DNA of 64,000 nucleotides from Georgenia sp. EYE_87. Lineage in GTDB: Bacteria > Actinomycetota > Actinomycetes > Actinomycetales > Actinomycetaceae. The DNA is taken from assembly GCF_023148685.1 (NCBI RefSeq), contig NZ_JAHXNL010000009.1:124001-188000 (forward strand). Direction: 5' to 3'. A program made the position numbers and the translations under genes. The notes below the pieces were generated by a model. It was given only the letters and a program-made list of their open reading frames with translations, had not been told where the DNA came from and searched no databases. Positions 19,093 through 27,161 of this stretch are shown in pieces. The first letter of the stretch is position 1, and each line of letters starts with the position of its first letter.

Positions 19093-19122
19093 GTCAGCGT
19101 CCTTGCCTCTCGTTCGGGGGTG

Positions 19123-20685
19123 TCAGCGCGGGTCCGGGTCGTCCAGGTCGGTCGCGGCGTGCGGGTCGACCTTGCCGAAGGTGGGGTTGTGCACCTTGCC
19201 GAGCGTGATGTGCACGGCCTGCTGGTCGGTGTAGAAGTCGATCGAGCGGTAACCGCCCTCGTGGCCGAGGCCCGAGGCCTTCACGCCGCCGAAGGGGGTG
19301 CGCAGGTCACGGACGTTGTTGCTGTTGAGCCAGACCATTCCCGCCTCGACGGACTGGGCGAAGTTGTGCGCCCGCTTGAGGTCGTTGGTCCAGACGTAGG
19401 CGGCCAGCCCGTACCGCACACCGTTGGCGAGCTCAAGGGCCTCCTCCTCCGTGTCGAACGGGGTGATGGCGACGACGGGGCCGAAGATCTCCTCCTGGAA
19501 GATCCGGGCGTCCGCGGCGACGTCGGCGAAGACGGTCGGGGCCACGTAGTTGCCCGTGTCGAAACCCTCTGGCCGCCCGCCGCCGGCGACGAGACGCCCC
19601 TCGGTCTTCCCGATCTCGATGTAGCTCATGACCTTGTCGTAGTGCTCGGGGTGCACGAGCGCCCCGACCTCGGTCCTCGGGTCGTGCGGGGGCCCGACGA
19701 CGACGCGCTTCGCCTGCGCGGCGTAGCGCTCGACGAACTCGTCGTACACCGCGCGCTGGACGAGGATGCGGCTGCCCGCCGTGCACCGCTCGCCGTTGAG
19801 GGAGAACACCCCGAAGATCGTCGCGTCGATCGCGGCGTCGAGGTCGGCGTCGGCGAAGACGACGGCGGGGGACTTGCCGCCGAGCTCCATCGACAGGCCC
19901 TTCAGGAACGGTGCCGCGTTGGCGAAGATGATCTGGCCGGTGCGGCTCTCGCCGGTGAAGGAGATGAGCGGCACGTCCGGGTGCTTGACCAGCGCGTCGC
20001 CCGCGTCCTCGCCGAGCCCGTTGACGAGGTTGAACACGCCCCGGGGCAGGCCGGCCTCCTCGAAGATGCCCGCCCACAGGGACGCCGACAGCGGCGTGAA
20101 CTCGGCCGGCTTGAGCACGACCGTGTTGCCGGTCGCCAGCGCCGGGCCGAGCTTCCAGGACTCGAGCATGAAGGGCGTGTTCCACGGCGTGATGAGCCCG
20201 GCGACGCCGATCGGCTTGCGGTTGACGTAGTTGATCTGCCGGCCGGGCACCTTGTAGGTGTCGTCGGCCTGGGCGACGATCAGGTCCGCGAAGAACCGGA
20301 AGTTCTCGGCGGCGCGGCGGGCCTGGCCGAGCGCCTGGGTGATCGGCAGGCCGGAGTCGAAGCTCTCGAGCTCGGCGAGGCGGGCGTCGCGCGACTCGAC
20401 GATGTCGGCGATGCGGTGCAGGACGCGGGAGCGCTCGCGGGGCAGCATCCTCGGCCACGGACCCTCGGCGAACGCGCGCCGGGCCGCCGCGACGGCGCGG
20501 TCGACGTCGGCCTTCTTCCCGGCCGCGGCGCGCAGGTAGGTCTCGTTAGTGACCGGGTCGAGCACGTCGAACGTGTCGCCGTCGGCGGAGTCGACGAACT
20601 CGCCGTCGATGTAGTGCTGGATGCGGTCGGGCAGGTCCGCGGGCAGGTAGCGGGCGGCCGTCGCGGTCGTGTCGGTGCTGCTCAT
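19123..20685 (-). CDS. hpaE: HpaE, 5-carboxymethyl-2-hydroxymuconate semialdehyde dehydrogenase
   Basis: NAD-dependent aldehyde dehydrogenase of 520 residues that oxidises the ring-cleavage semialdehyde. ALDH landmarks are LITPWNTPFMLESWKLGPAL (the conserved Asn), LSFTG-type ISFTGESRTGQ, the general-base Glu in SMELGGKSPAVV, the nucleophile Cys in NGERCTAGSRI and EEIFGPVVAI. The QEEIFGPV and ADLPDRIQHYIDGEFVDS patterns fit the HpaE subgroup. It sits between the GntR gene and hpaD in the operon, gap 30 bases to hpaD. Confidence 0.93.
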   Translation of the reverse strand: MSSTDTTATAARYLPADLPDRIQHYIDGEFVDSADGDTFDVLDPVTNETYLRAAAGKKADVDRAVAAARRAFAEGPWPRMLPRERSRVLHRIADIVESRDARLAELESFDSGLPITQALGQARRAAENFRFFADLIVAQADDTYKVPGRQINYVNRKPIGVAGLITPWNTPFMLESWKLGPALATGNTVVLKPAEFTPLSASLWAGIFEEAGLPRGVFNLVNGLGEDAGDALVKHPDVPLISFTGESRTGQIIFANAAPFLKGLSMELGGKSPAVVFADADLDAAIDATIFGVFSLNGERCTAGSRILVQRAVYDEFVERYAAQAKRVVVGPPHDPRTEVGALVHPEHYDKVMSYIEIGKTEGRLVAGGGRPEGFDTGNYVAPTVFADVAADARIFQEEIFGPVVAITPFDTEEEALELANGVRYGLAAYVWTNDLKRAHNFAQSVEAGMVWLNSNNVRDLRTPFGGVKASGLGHEGGYRSIDFYTDQQAVHITLGKVHNPTFGKVDPHAATDLDDPDPR

Positions 20686-20698
20686 GGGATGCCTCCGG

Positions 20699-21415
20699 TC
20701 AGTGGGCGGTGAGGACGTCGGCCGGGCCGGCGTCCTCGGGGTGCTCGTGGGTCAGGTAGGCGGCGAGCGTGGCCGAGCGGTGGCGGCGGGCCGCCCGCTC
20801 GACGTCCGCCAGGGGGGCGCCGGCCTCGATGAGGTGGACGATGTGCTCGTGCTCGCGCACGGACTCCTGCGCGCGGCCCGGCACGAAGCTGAACGTGGAG
20901 TCGCGCAGCTGGCCCAGCCGGCCCCACTCCGCGGTGACGAGGTCGAGCATGCGCGGGTTCGGGCACGGCGCGTAGAGGATCGAGTGGAACTTCTGGTTCA
21001 GCGCCGTGAAGGAACGGGGGTCGAAGTGGTCGAGGGTCTCGACCATGAGGCCGTTGATCTCCCGCGCGCGGCGCAGGTCCTCGGCCGTCAGGTGCGGTGC
21101 CGACAGCGCCGTGGCGGCCCCCTCGAGGATCGCCAGGGCCTCCATGCTGTGCCGGTACTGGGAGTCGTCGATCATCGACACGTGCGCGCCGACGTTGCGC
21201 TCGAAGGTCACCAACCCCTCGGCCTCGAGCTGGCGGATCGCCTCGCGCACCGGCACGACGCTCATGTCGAGCTCCGCCGCGATGGAGGCGAGCACCAGGC
21301 GGTAGCCGGGCGTGAACTCCTGGTTCGCGATGCGCTCCTTGAGCCAGTGGTAGGCCCGCTGCGACTTGCTCGGGGCGGGCGCCGACGGCGTCTCCGTCAC
21401 CTGCTCGCGCGCCAT
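20699..21415 (-). CDS. GntR-family (FCD) regulator inside the homoprotocatechuate operon
   Basis: Regulator of 238 residues. A winged helix occupies residues about 18-82 (AYHWLKERIANQEFTPGYRL, then LDMSVVPVREAIRQLEAEGLV), followed by an FCD domain (ILEGAATALSAPHL, FTALNQKFHSILYAPCPNPR, REHEHIVHLIEAG, with His residues placed for a metal site). It is encoded within the hpa operon: the first 19 bases overlap the end of the FAH-RraA gene, and hpaE follows 14 bases later. It probably senses a pathway intermediate. Candidate operators are the related sites ATCGTATATCAT (22931) and ATCGTATACGAT (27062). Confidence 0.9.
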   Translation of the reverse strand: MAREQVTETPSAPAPSKSQRAYHWLKERIANQEFTPGYRLVLASIAAELDMSVVPVREAIRQLEAEGLVTFERNVGAHVSMIDDSQYRHSMEALAILEGAATALSAPHLTAEDLRRAREINGLMVETLDHFDPRSFTALNQKFHSILYAPCPNPRMLDLVTAEWGRLGQLRDSTFSFVPGRAQESVREHEHIVHLIEAGAPLADVERAARRHRSATLAAYLTHEHPEDAGPADVLTAH

Positions 21416-22899
21416 GCGTCGTACCTCGCTCTCCACTCGGCGTTCATCGGGAACAGGCCGTCGACCGGGTGTCCGGCCGCGACCTGCTCGGCGATCCACG
21501 CGTCCTCGTCCTCCTGGGCGAGGGCCGCGTCGGCGACCTCCTCGGCGAGGGCCGGGGGGATGACGACGACGCCGTCCCGGTCCCCGACGACGACGTCGCC
21601 GGGCTGTACGGTCGTCCCGCCGCACGCGATCGTGACGTCCGCGTCCCACGGCACGTGGCGGCGGCCCAGGACGGCCGGGTGCGCGCCCTTCGTGTACACC
21701 GGGATGCCGACGGCGGCCACGGCGTCGTGGTCGCGCACGCCGCCGTCGGTGACGATGCCCGCGGCGCCGCGGGCGTGGGCGCGCAGGGCGAGGATGTCGC
21801 CGAGCGTGCCCGACCCCTCCTCGCCGCGGGCCTCGATGACGACGACCTCGCCCTCGCCGACGGTGTCGAACGCGCGCTTCTGCGCGTTGTAGCCCCCGCC
21901 GTGGCCGGCGAACAGGTCCTCGCGGTTCGGCACGAACCGCAGGGTGCGGGCGGTGCCGACGAGCTTGGCCCCCGGGTGCATCGGCCGGACGCCGTCGACG
22001 GTGACGTTGTTCAGGCCACGCCGGCGCAGCTGCGCGCTGAGCCCGGCCACCGGCGCCTTCGCGAGCTTCTCCCGCAGCTCCGGGGTCAGGCGGAACGGCT
22101 CGGGCTCCGGCTCGAGGCCGGCGGCGGCGCGCGACCCCCACGCCTCGGCCCGCTGGACGTCGTCGACGGCCGGCAGCGAGCCCAGGGCGCCGTCGAACCC
22201 GTGCTCGCCCTGCGTGACGGTCGTGACGAGCCGGCCCGAGCCGGGCGCGCCGGGCGCCTCGGGGGCGTCGACCTCGACCTCGACGACGTCGCCGGGGACG
22301 ACGACGGAGGAGCCGGCAGGGGTGCCGGTGAGGATGAGGTCTCCCGGCTCGAGCGTGAAGTGCTGGGAGAGGTCGGCGACGAGCTGGGGGAGCGGGAAGA
22401 GGAGGCCGGCGGTCGTGTCGTCCTGGCGCAGCTCGCCGTTGACCCACGTGCGGAGCCGGAGCGCGGCCGGGTCGACCGTGCGCGCGTCGACGAGGACGGG
22501 GCCGACCGGGGTGTACCCGTCGCCGCCCTTGGAGCGCACGTTGGAGCCCTTGTCGTTCGCGCGCAGGTCGTAGAGCCCGAAGTCGTTCGCCGCCGTCACC
22601 CACCCGACGTGGTCCCACGCGTCGGCGAGGCCGACCCGGCGGGCCGCCGTGCCGATGACGAGCGCGATCTCGCCCTCGAAGGCCAGCAGCTCGGTGCCCG
22701 CCGGTCGCTCGATGGTGGCGCCGGACGGCGCGACCGAGCTCGACGGCTTGAAGAAGTAGGAGGGACGGGCGGGGCGGCGGCCGCGCTGGTCCGCGCGCGA
22801 CGCGTAGCTGAGATGGATCGCGATGATCTTGCCCGGACGCCCATGCAGGGCGGAGAACCGCTCGTCCGTGCGTGCGCCGATCGTGGTGTCTTCAGTCAT
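21397..22899 (-). CDS. FAH-domain isomerase/decarboxylase (HpaG-like) fused to an RraA-like domain
   Basis: Two-domain enzyme of 500 residues. Residues about 20-250 are a fumarylacetoacetate-hydrolase-type domain (YFFKPSSSVAPSGATI, the metal-binding ELLAFEGEIALVIGTAARRV, WVTAANDFGLYDLRANDKGSN, PGDLILTGTPAGSSVVVPGD), the fold of HpaG decarboxylase/isomerase. Residues about 285-490 are an RraA/HMG-aldolase-like domain (PGAKLVGTARTLRF, ARGAAGIVTDGGVRDHDAVA, GDVVVGDRDGVVVIPPALAEE). Classical HpaG has two FAH domains, so here an RraA domain sits where the second would be. RraA relatives include aldolases with oxaloacetate decarboxylase activity, so the C-terminus could do the decarboxylation step; that is inference. 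First gene of the minus-strand operon, with GAGGGAG upstream. Confidence 0.85.
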   Translation of the reverse strand: MTEDTTIGARTDERFSALHGRPGKIIAIHLSYASRADQRGRRPARPSYFFKPSSSVAPSGATIERPAGTELLAFEGEIALVIGTAARRVGLADAWDHVGWVTAANDFGLYDLRANDKGSNVRSKGGDGYTPVGPVLVDARTVDPAALRLRTWVNGELRQDDTTAGLLFPLPQLVADLSQHFTLEPGDLILTGTPAGSSVVVPGDVVEVEVDAPEAPGAPGSGRLVTTVTQGEHGFDGALGSLPAVDDVQRAEAWGSRAAAGLEPEPEPFRLTPELREKLAKAPVAGLSAQLRRRGLNNVTVDGVRPMHPGAKLVGTARTLRFVPNREDLFAGHGGGYNAQKRAFDTVGEGEVVVIEARGEEGSGTLGDILALRAHARGAAGIVTDGGVRDHDAVAAVGIPVYTKGAHPAVLGRRHVPWDADVTIACGGTTVQPGDVVVGDRDGVVVIPPALAEEVADAALAQEDEDAWIAEQVAAGHPVDGLFPMNAEWRARYDAWRASR

Positions 22900-22930
22900 G
22901 AGCTCCCTCGCCCCTTGCTTTGTATCCGAA

Positions 22931-22942
22931 ATCGTATATCAT
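22931..22942. promoter_or_regulatory. Candidate GntR operator ATCGTATATCAT in the hpa divergent promoter region
   Basis: Near-palindromic AT-rich element in the 117-base gap between the FAH-RraA gene and the MHS transporter. It matches the perfect palindrome ATCGTATACGAT at 27062 in 10 of 12 positions. GTATAC-centred sites are known for FCD GntR regulators of the VanR type, and such a regulator is in this operon. Confidence 0.5.
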
Positions 22943-23016
22943 CGTCCATCACGAGGCAAGCCGAAGTGCTCGGCGGCCCACTGACAGCGACGTCGCAACG
23001 ACACAGGAGTCAACCT

Positions 23017-24399
23017 ATGAGCACCATGAAAGCCAGTCAGGGTGTGACGCCCGCCGCGCACGCGCCCGACCTCGCGGACCGCCGGCGCGTCGTCTTCGCG
23101 ACCGTCATCGGCACGACGGTCGAGTGGTACGACTTCTTCATCTACGCCTTCGCCGCCGGACTGGTCTTCGGGGAGATCTTCTTCGCCGGCCTGGGCGAGA
23201 ACAGGCTCCTGCTCTCGTTCGCGACCGTCGGCGTGAGCTTCCTCTTCCGCCCGCTCGGCGCGTTCCTCGCCGGCCACCTCGGCGACAGGTACGGCCGCAA
23301 GGTCATCCTCATGGTGACCCTGATCCTCATGGGGCTCGCGACCTCGCTCATCGGCCTCCTGCCGACCTACGCGACGATCGGGGTCGCCGCGCCGATCCTC
23401 CTCGTGCTCCTGCGCATCATCCAGGGCATCTCGGCCGGCGGCGAGTGGGGCGGCGCGGTCCTCATGGCGGTCGAGCACGCTCCTGGCAAGCGGCGCGGCC
23501 TGTTCGGCGCGGGCCCCCAGACCGGTGTCCCGCTGGGGCTGCTGCTCGCCTCCGGCGTCATGGCGCTCATGGCGATGATCGCCCCCGGCGACGCGTTCCT
23601 CCAGTGGGGATGGCGCATCCCGTTCCTGCTCAGCGTCGTCCTCATCCTGGTCGGCTACTACGTGCGCCGGAAGGTCGAGGAGAGCCCGGTCTTCGCCGAG
23701 CTGTCCGAGCGCAAGCAGGAGGCGCAGATGCCGATCCTGCGGCTCTTCCGCAAGCACACCGTGCTCGTGGTCGTCGCCGCGCTCGTCTTCGCCGGCAACA
23801 ACGCGGTCGGCTACATGACGACCGGCGGGTACATCCAGAACTATGCGACGAACCCGGAGGGCCCGCTCGGGCTCGACCGCGGCCCGGTGCTGTGGGCCGT
23901 GACCGGCTCCGCCGTCACGTGGCTGGTCTCGACGATCATCGCGGGCGCGGTGTCCGACCGGCTGGGCCGGCGCACGACGTACATCCTCGGCTGGATCCTG
24001 CAGCTGGTCGGCGTGATCGCCCTCTTCCCGCTGGTGAACACCGGCGACGTCGGGCTGCTGTTCGCGGGGCTCGCGCTCCTCACGCTCGGCCTCGGTTTCA
24101 CGTACGGCCCGCAGGCGGCGCTGTACGCGGAGCTCTTCCCGGCCTCGATCCGGTTCTCGGGCGTGTCGATCTCCTACGCCATCGGTGCCATCGCCGGCGG
24201 TGCCTTCGCCCCGATGATCGCCGCCGCACTCGTCCAGGCGACGGGCTCCACCACGGCGGTCACCTGGTACCTCGCCGGGATGACCCTGATCGGCCTCGTC
24301 GCGACGCTGCTGCTGCGTGACCGTTCGGGCATCCCCCTCGGGCCCGACCACGAGGCGGAGCAGCAGGTGAGCCCGATCCGCGGCCTCTCGAAGGTCTGA
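23017..24399 (+). CDS. MHS-family MFS transporter, probably aromatic or carboxylic acid uptake
   Basis: Proton symporter of the metabolite:H+ symporter (MHS) family, 460 residues with about 12 hydrophobic helices. Family motifs are TVIGTTVEWYDFFIYAFAAG at the first helix, FRPLGAFLAGHLGDRYGRKV in loop 2-3, IIQGISAGGEWGGAVLMAVE in helix 5 and LFPASIRFSGVSISYAIGAI in the last third. MHS members carry citrate, ketoglutarate, shikimate, betaine and aromatic acids. Divergent from the hpa operon and sharing its regulatory region, it is the likely uptake system for a hydroxyphenylacetate-type substrate. An ACAGGAG ribosome binding site precedes the ATG. Confidence 0.92.
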   Translation: MSTMKASQGVTPAAHAPDLADRRRVVFATVIGTTVEWYDFFIYAFAAGLVFGEIFFAGLGENRLLLSFATVGVSFLFRPLGAFLAGHLGDRYGRKVILMVTLILMGLATSLIGLLPTYATIGVAAPILLVLLRIIQGISAGGEWGGAVLMAVEHAPGKRRGLFGAGPQTGVPLGLLLASGVMALMAMIAPGDAFLQWGWRIPFLLSVVLILVGYYVRRKVEESPVFAELSERKQEAQMPILRLFRKHTVLVVVAALVFAGNNAVGYMTTGGYIQNYATNPEGPLGLDRGPVLWAVTGSAVTWLVSTIIAGAVSDRLGRRTTYILGWILQLVGVIALFPLVNTGDVGLLFAGLALLTLGLGFTYGPQAALYAELFPASIRFSGVSISYAIGAIAGGAFAPMIAAALVQATGSTTAVTWYLAGMTLIGLVATLLLRDRSGIPLGPDHEAEQQVSPIRGLSKV

Positions 24400-24423
24400 C
24401 CCCTCCCGCCACGCGACCCGCAA

Positions 24424-24459
24424 CCGCGACCCGGCGCCAAGTACGGTGCCGGGTCGCGG
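24424..24459. terminator. Bidirectional hairpin between the MHS transporter and the ThDP enzyme gene
   Basis: A 15-bp stem (CCGCGACCCGGCGCC / GGTGCCGGGTCGCGG, one G-T pair) with a 6-base loop lies between the two convergent stop codons, 24 bases after the first and 20 bases from the second. Confidence 0.8.
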
Positions 24460-24479
24460 CCGCGCGAACCAGGCCCGGG

Positions 24480-26126
24480 TCAGCTGTTCGCGCGCAGGAT
24501 CTCGTCCTGGTAGGGCGCGACGACGGCGCGGGAGACCCGCACGTCGAGGAGCAGGAACGGGCGCTCCGCCGCGGGGCGGGCCGCCCACGCCGCCAGCGCC
24601 TCCAGGTCCTCGAGCGAGCGCACGACGCGCCCCTCGGCGCCGACGGCGGCGGCGAGCGCCGCGAAGTCGACGTCGGGGATGAGCATCGGCTCCCGCGTCA
24701 GGCCCTTGCGCCCGTAGACGTGCACCTCGGCCCCGTAGGCGGCGTCGTTCCACACGACCGCGAGGCCGCGGCCGCCGGCGACCCGCACGGCCGACTCCAG
24801 GTCGGCCAGCGCCATCAGCCCGCCGCCGTCGCCGGTCGTGAGCACGACGGTCGACCCGGGGCGGGCGAGCGTCGCCCCGAGCACGCTGGGGAGGCCGAGC
24901 CCGATCGCCTGGAACGCGGTGCCGACCATGATCATGCGGTCCGGCGAGGCCACCGGCCAGTACATGTTGGCCCAGCCGATGAAGTGGCCGCCGTCGGAGA
25001 CGACGACGCGGTCCTCGGGCAGCAGCTCGGCGATGCGGGCCGCCGCGGAACGCGGGTCGAGCCGCCCGTCGGGGGCGGTCCCGTCGCCGGGCTCGTACCG
25101 GCGCGCGGCGACGACGTCGACCGTCCCGCGCCACCCGCTCGGGGTGGCGCCGGCGAGCTCGGCGACGATCGCCGCCGCCACCTCCGCGGCGTCCCCGCGC
25201 ACGTACCCGCCGACGTGCGGGTGTGTGGCCGCGGCGGCGACGTCGACCTGGAAGACGCGGGTGCCCGGGGCGAAGAGCTCGCCGAAGCGCATCGTGAACT
25301 GGTTGAGGGACGCCCCGACGACGACGGCGACGTCGGCCTCCCGCACCAGCGCCATCGCCCCCGCGGCGCCGAACCCGCCCGCGACGCCGAGATCGAACTC
25401 CGGGCGGGGGAAGACCCCGCGCCCGAGCGCGGTGGTCGCGGTCAGCGCACCGGTGGCGTCGGCGAGCGCGCCGAGCGCCTTGCCGGCGCCCGCCACCCAG
25501 GCCCCCCGGCCGGCGAGGAGCAGGGGCCGGCGGGCCGAGGCGAGGGCCGCGGCGATCTCGCGCACCATCCCCGCGGCGAACGCCCCGCGCGGCAGCAGCG
25601 GCCCGGGGAGGCGCGGGGCCGGCAACTCGGGAACCGGTCCGGCGTCCAGCGCGGCGACGTCGTAGGGGATCGCCAGCACCGTGGGGACCCGGTAGGTCAG
25701 CGCGTGCTCGACGGCGATGACCGTGGTGGCGGCGGCGTCCGTGCGCCCCGCCGTGTACGTGCGGGCCCCGACGGCCGAGGCCATCGCGATCTGGTCGACG
25801 TCCCACGGGCGCGGCCCTGACGTCGGCTCGTCGCCGACGACGAGCACGAGCGGCACGTGCGCCTGCACGGCCTCGGCCAGCGCGGTGAGGGTGTTGGTGA
25901 AGCCGGCCCCGTACGTCGTCGTGGCCGCGGCGAGCCGGCCGGACGCCCGGTGAAAGGCGTCGGCGGCGACGACGCCGCCCGCCTCGTGCCGCACCGCGGT
26001 GAACTGCGCGCCGGTCTGGCGCTCGAGTGCGTCGAGGAAGTAGGCGTTCCCGTTGCCCATGACCCCGAAGACGTGGTCCACGTGGGCGGCGAGGGTGACG
26101 GCGACGTGGGCGGAAACCGTGGGCAT
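24480..26126 (-). CDS. Thiamine-diphosphate-dependent enzyme (acetolactate synthase / decarboxylase superfamily)
   Basis: ThDP enzyme of 548 residues with the three-domain POX/AHAS layout. The N-terminal PYR domain shows HVDHVFGVMGNGNAYFLDAL and the cofactor-activating Glu in FTAVRHEAGGVVAADAF. The middle domain is dinucleotide-like (RRPLLLAGRGAWVAGAGKAL). The C-terminal PP domain has the ThDP motif GDGGGLMALADLESA ending in AVVWND, where NN is usual. The start at MPTVSAH (26126) has GGAG upstream; a start 33 codons earlier at 26225 is possible. Family members decarboxylate or ligate 2-keto acids. In this cluster a side-chain keto acid such as 4-hydroxyphenylpyruvate is a possible substrate, but the sequence does not show this. 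Confidence 0.82.
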   Translation of the reverse strand: MPTVSAHVAVTLAAHVDHVFGVMGNGNAYFLDALERQTGAQFTAVRHEAGGVVAADAFHRASGRLAAATTTYGAGFTNTLTALAEAVQAHVPLVLVVGDEPTSGPRPWDVDQIAMASAVGARTYTAGRTDAAATTVIAVEHALTYRVPTVLAIPYDVAALDAGPVPELPAPRLPGPLLPRGAFAAGMVREIAAALASARRPLLLAGRGAWVAGAGKALGALADATGALTATTALGRGVFPRPEFDLGVAGGFGAAGAMALVREADVAVVVGASLNQFTMRFGELFAPGTRVFQVDVAAAATHPHVGGYVRGDAAEVAAAIVAELAGATPSGWRGTVDVVAARRYEPGDGTAPDGRLDPRSAAARIAELLPEDRVVVSDGGHFIGWANMYWPVASPDRMIMVGTAFQAIGLGLPSVLGATLARPGSTVVLTTGDGGGLMALADLESAVRVAGGRGLAVVWNDAAYGAEVHVYGRKGLTREPMLIPDVDFAALAAAVGAEGRVVRSLEDLEALAAWAARPAAERPFLLLDVRVSRAVVAPYQDEILRANS

Positions 26127-26305
26127 GGCGAAGGCGTCTCCGGGCTGGTCGGTGAGAATCCGTGCGGGTCCCTCGGACAGGCGCCTGGCGGCTGTGCCGG
26201 GCCCGGGCGCCGTGGGACGTCGCACCGGGGACTCATGCTAGCGGTGCCGGCGTTACCTGCGGTGCCGGCGGTGCCCGGACCCGCGGTGCCCGTGCCCCCC
26301 CGGCG

Positions 26306-27049
26306 TCAGCCGCCCAGCGCGTCGCGGATCGAGGCCGCGCTCGCCGCCAGTCGTGCCGCGATCGCGGGCGCCTCGTGGTCGCTCGCGACGTAGACGACGG
26401 CGATGGCGGCCGGGTCGCGCCCGCGCAGGCGCAGCGGCACCGCGACCGACCGCACGCTCGGGATGACCTCGTCGTGGCTCTGGACGTAGCCGCGGACCGC
26501 GGTCGCCATCGCCTCCTCCGCCAGTCGCGCGGGGACGCCCGACGGCCACTCGTGCCGGGGGAGTGCCGAGAGGATGGCCTTGCCCGGCGCGCCGACGGTC
26601 ACCGGGTGCCGCATGCCCGGCCGCTGCGCCACCGGGGCGGCCGCGTGCCGGGGCTCGACGCTGGTCAGCGTGACGCACTCGTCGTGGTCGAGCACGGCGA
26701 GGAAGCAGGTCATGCCGAGCTCGTTGGCGACGGCGGTGAGCTCGGGCAGCGCCTCGGCCTGGAGGTCGTGCGCGACGGCCGCGGCGAGCGCGGCCATCCG
26801 CGCGCCGAGGGCGACCCGCCCGGTCGAGTCGCGGCCCACGAGGCCGTGGTGCTCGAGCGTGCGCAGCAGCCGGTAGGCGATGGAGCGGTGGACGGCGAGG
26901 CGGTCGGCGATCTCGTCGATCGTCAGCGGCTCGCGCGCGTCGGCCAGGAGCTCGAGGATCTGAATGCCGCGGCTCAGCGTCTGCGACGCCGGGACGCCCG
27001 CCGACGTCGGTGGCCGGGGCGTCACCGTCGACCGCCGGGGGTGTTGCAT
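26306..27049 (-). CDS. IclR-family transcription regulator
   Basis: Regulator of 247 residues. The N-terminal winged helix (SQTLSRGIQILELLADAREP, IADRLAVHRSIAYRLLRTLE) is followed by the IclR effector domain (LPELTAVANELGMTCFLAVL, RHPVTVGAPGKAILSALP, GYVQSHDEVIPSVRSVAVPL). It is divergent from the hydroxylase-SSADH operon across a 112-base gap holding two GTTC-N7-GAAC inverted repeats, the expected form of IclR-type sites. IclR proteins of aromatic pathways are often activators bound by the substrate. The 179-base gap to the ThDP gene downstream contains only GC-rich sequence. Confidence 0.92.
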   Translation of the reverse strand: MQHPRRSTVTPRPPTSAGVPASQTLSRGIQILELLADAREPLTIDEIADRLAVHRSIAYRLLRTLEHHGLVGRDSTGRVALGARMAALAAAVAHDLQAEALPELTAVANELGMTCFLAVLDHDECVTLTSVEPRHAAAPVAQRPGMRHPVTVGAPGKAILSALPRHEWPSGVPARLAEEAMATAVRGYVQSHDEVIPSVRSVAVPLRLRGRDPAAIAVVYVASDHEAPAIAARLAASAASIRDALGG

Positions 27050-27061
27050 GCGCCACAAACC

Positions 27062-27073
27062 ATCGTATACGAT
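27062..27073. promoter_or_regulatory. Perfect palindrome ATCGTATACGAT (candidate GntR site 2)
   Basis: 12-bp perfect palindrome 13 bases upstream of the iclR start in the divergent region, related to the element at 22931. It may place iclR and/or the hydroxylase operon under the GntR regulator of the hpa operon. Confidence 0.5.
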
Positions 27074-27075
27074 CC

Positions 27076-27110
27076 GTTCAATAGTAGAACTGCGTGTTCG
27101 AAAGTAGAAC
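27076..27110. promoter_or_regulatory. Tandem inverted repeats GTTC-N7-GAAC (candidate IclR operators)
   Basis: Two inverted repeats, GTTC-AATAGTA-GAAC at 27076-27090 and GTTC-GAAAGTA-GAAC at 27096-27110, start exactly 20 bases apart, about two helical turns. The second extends to GTGTTC/GAACAC. Spacers share the AGTA end. Their position between iclR and the hydroxylase gene suggests cooperative binding by the IclR protein. Confidence 0.6.
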
Positions 27111-27161
27111 ACGTGGCCCCCGTCGACAAGAACCTCGACACCGATGTCCGAGGAGGCAAAC

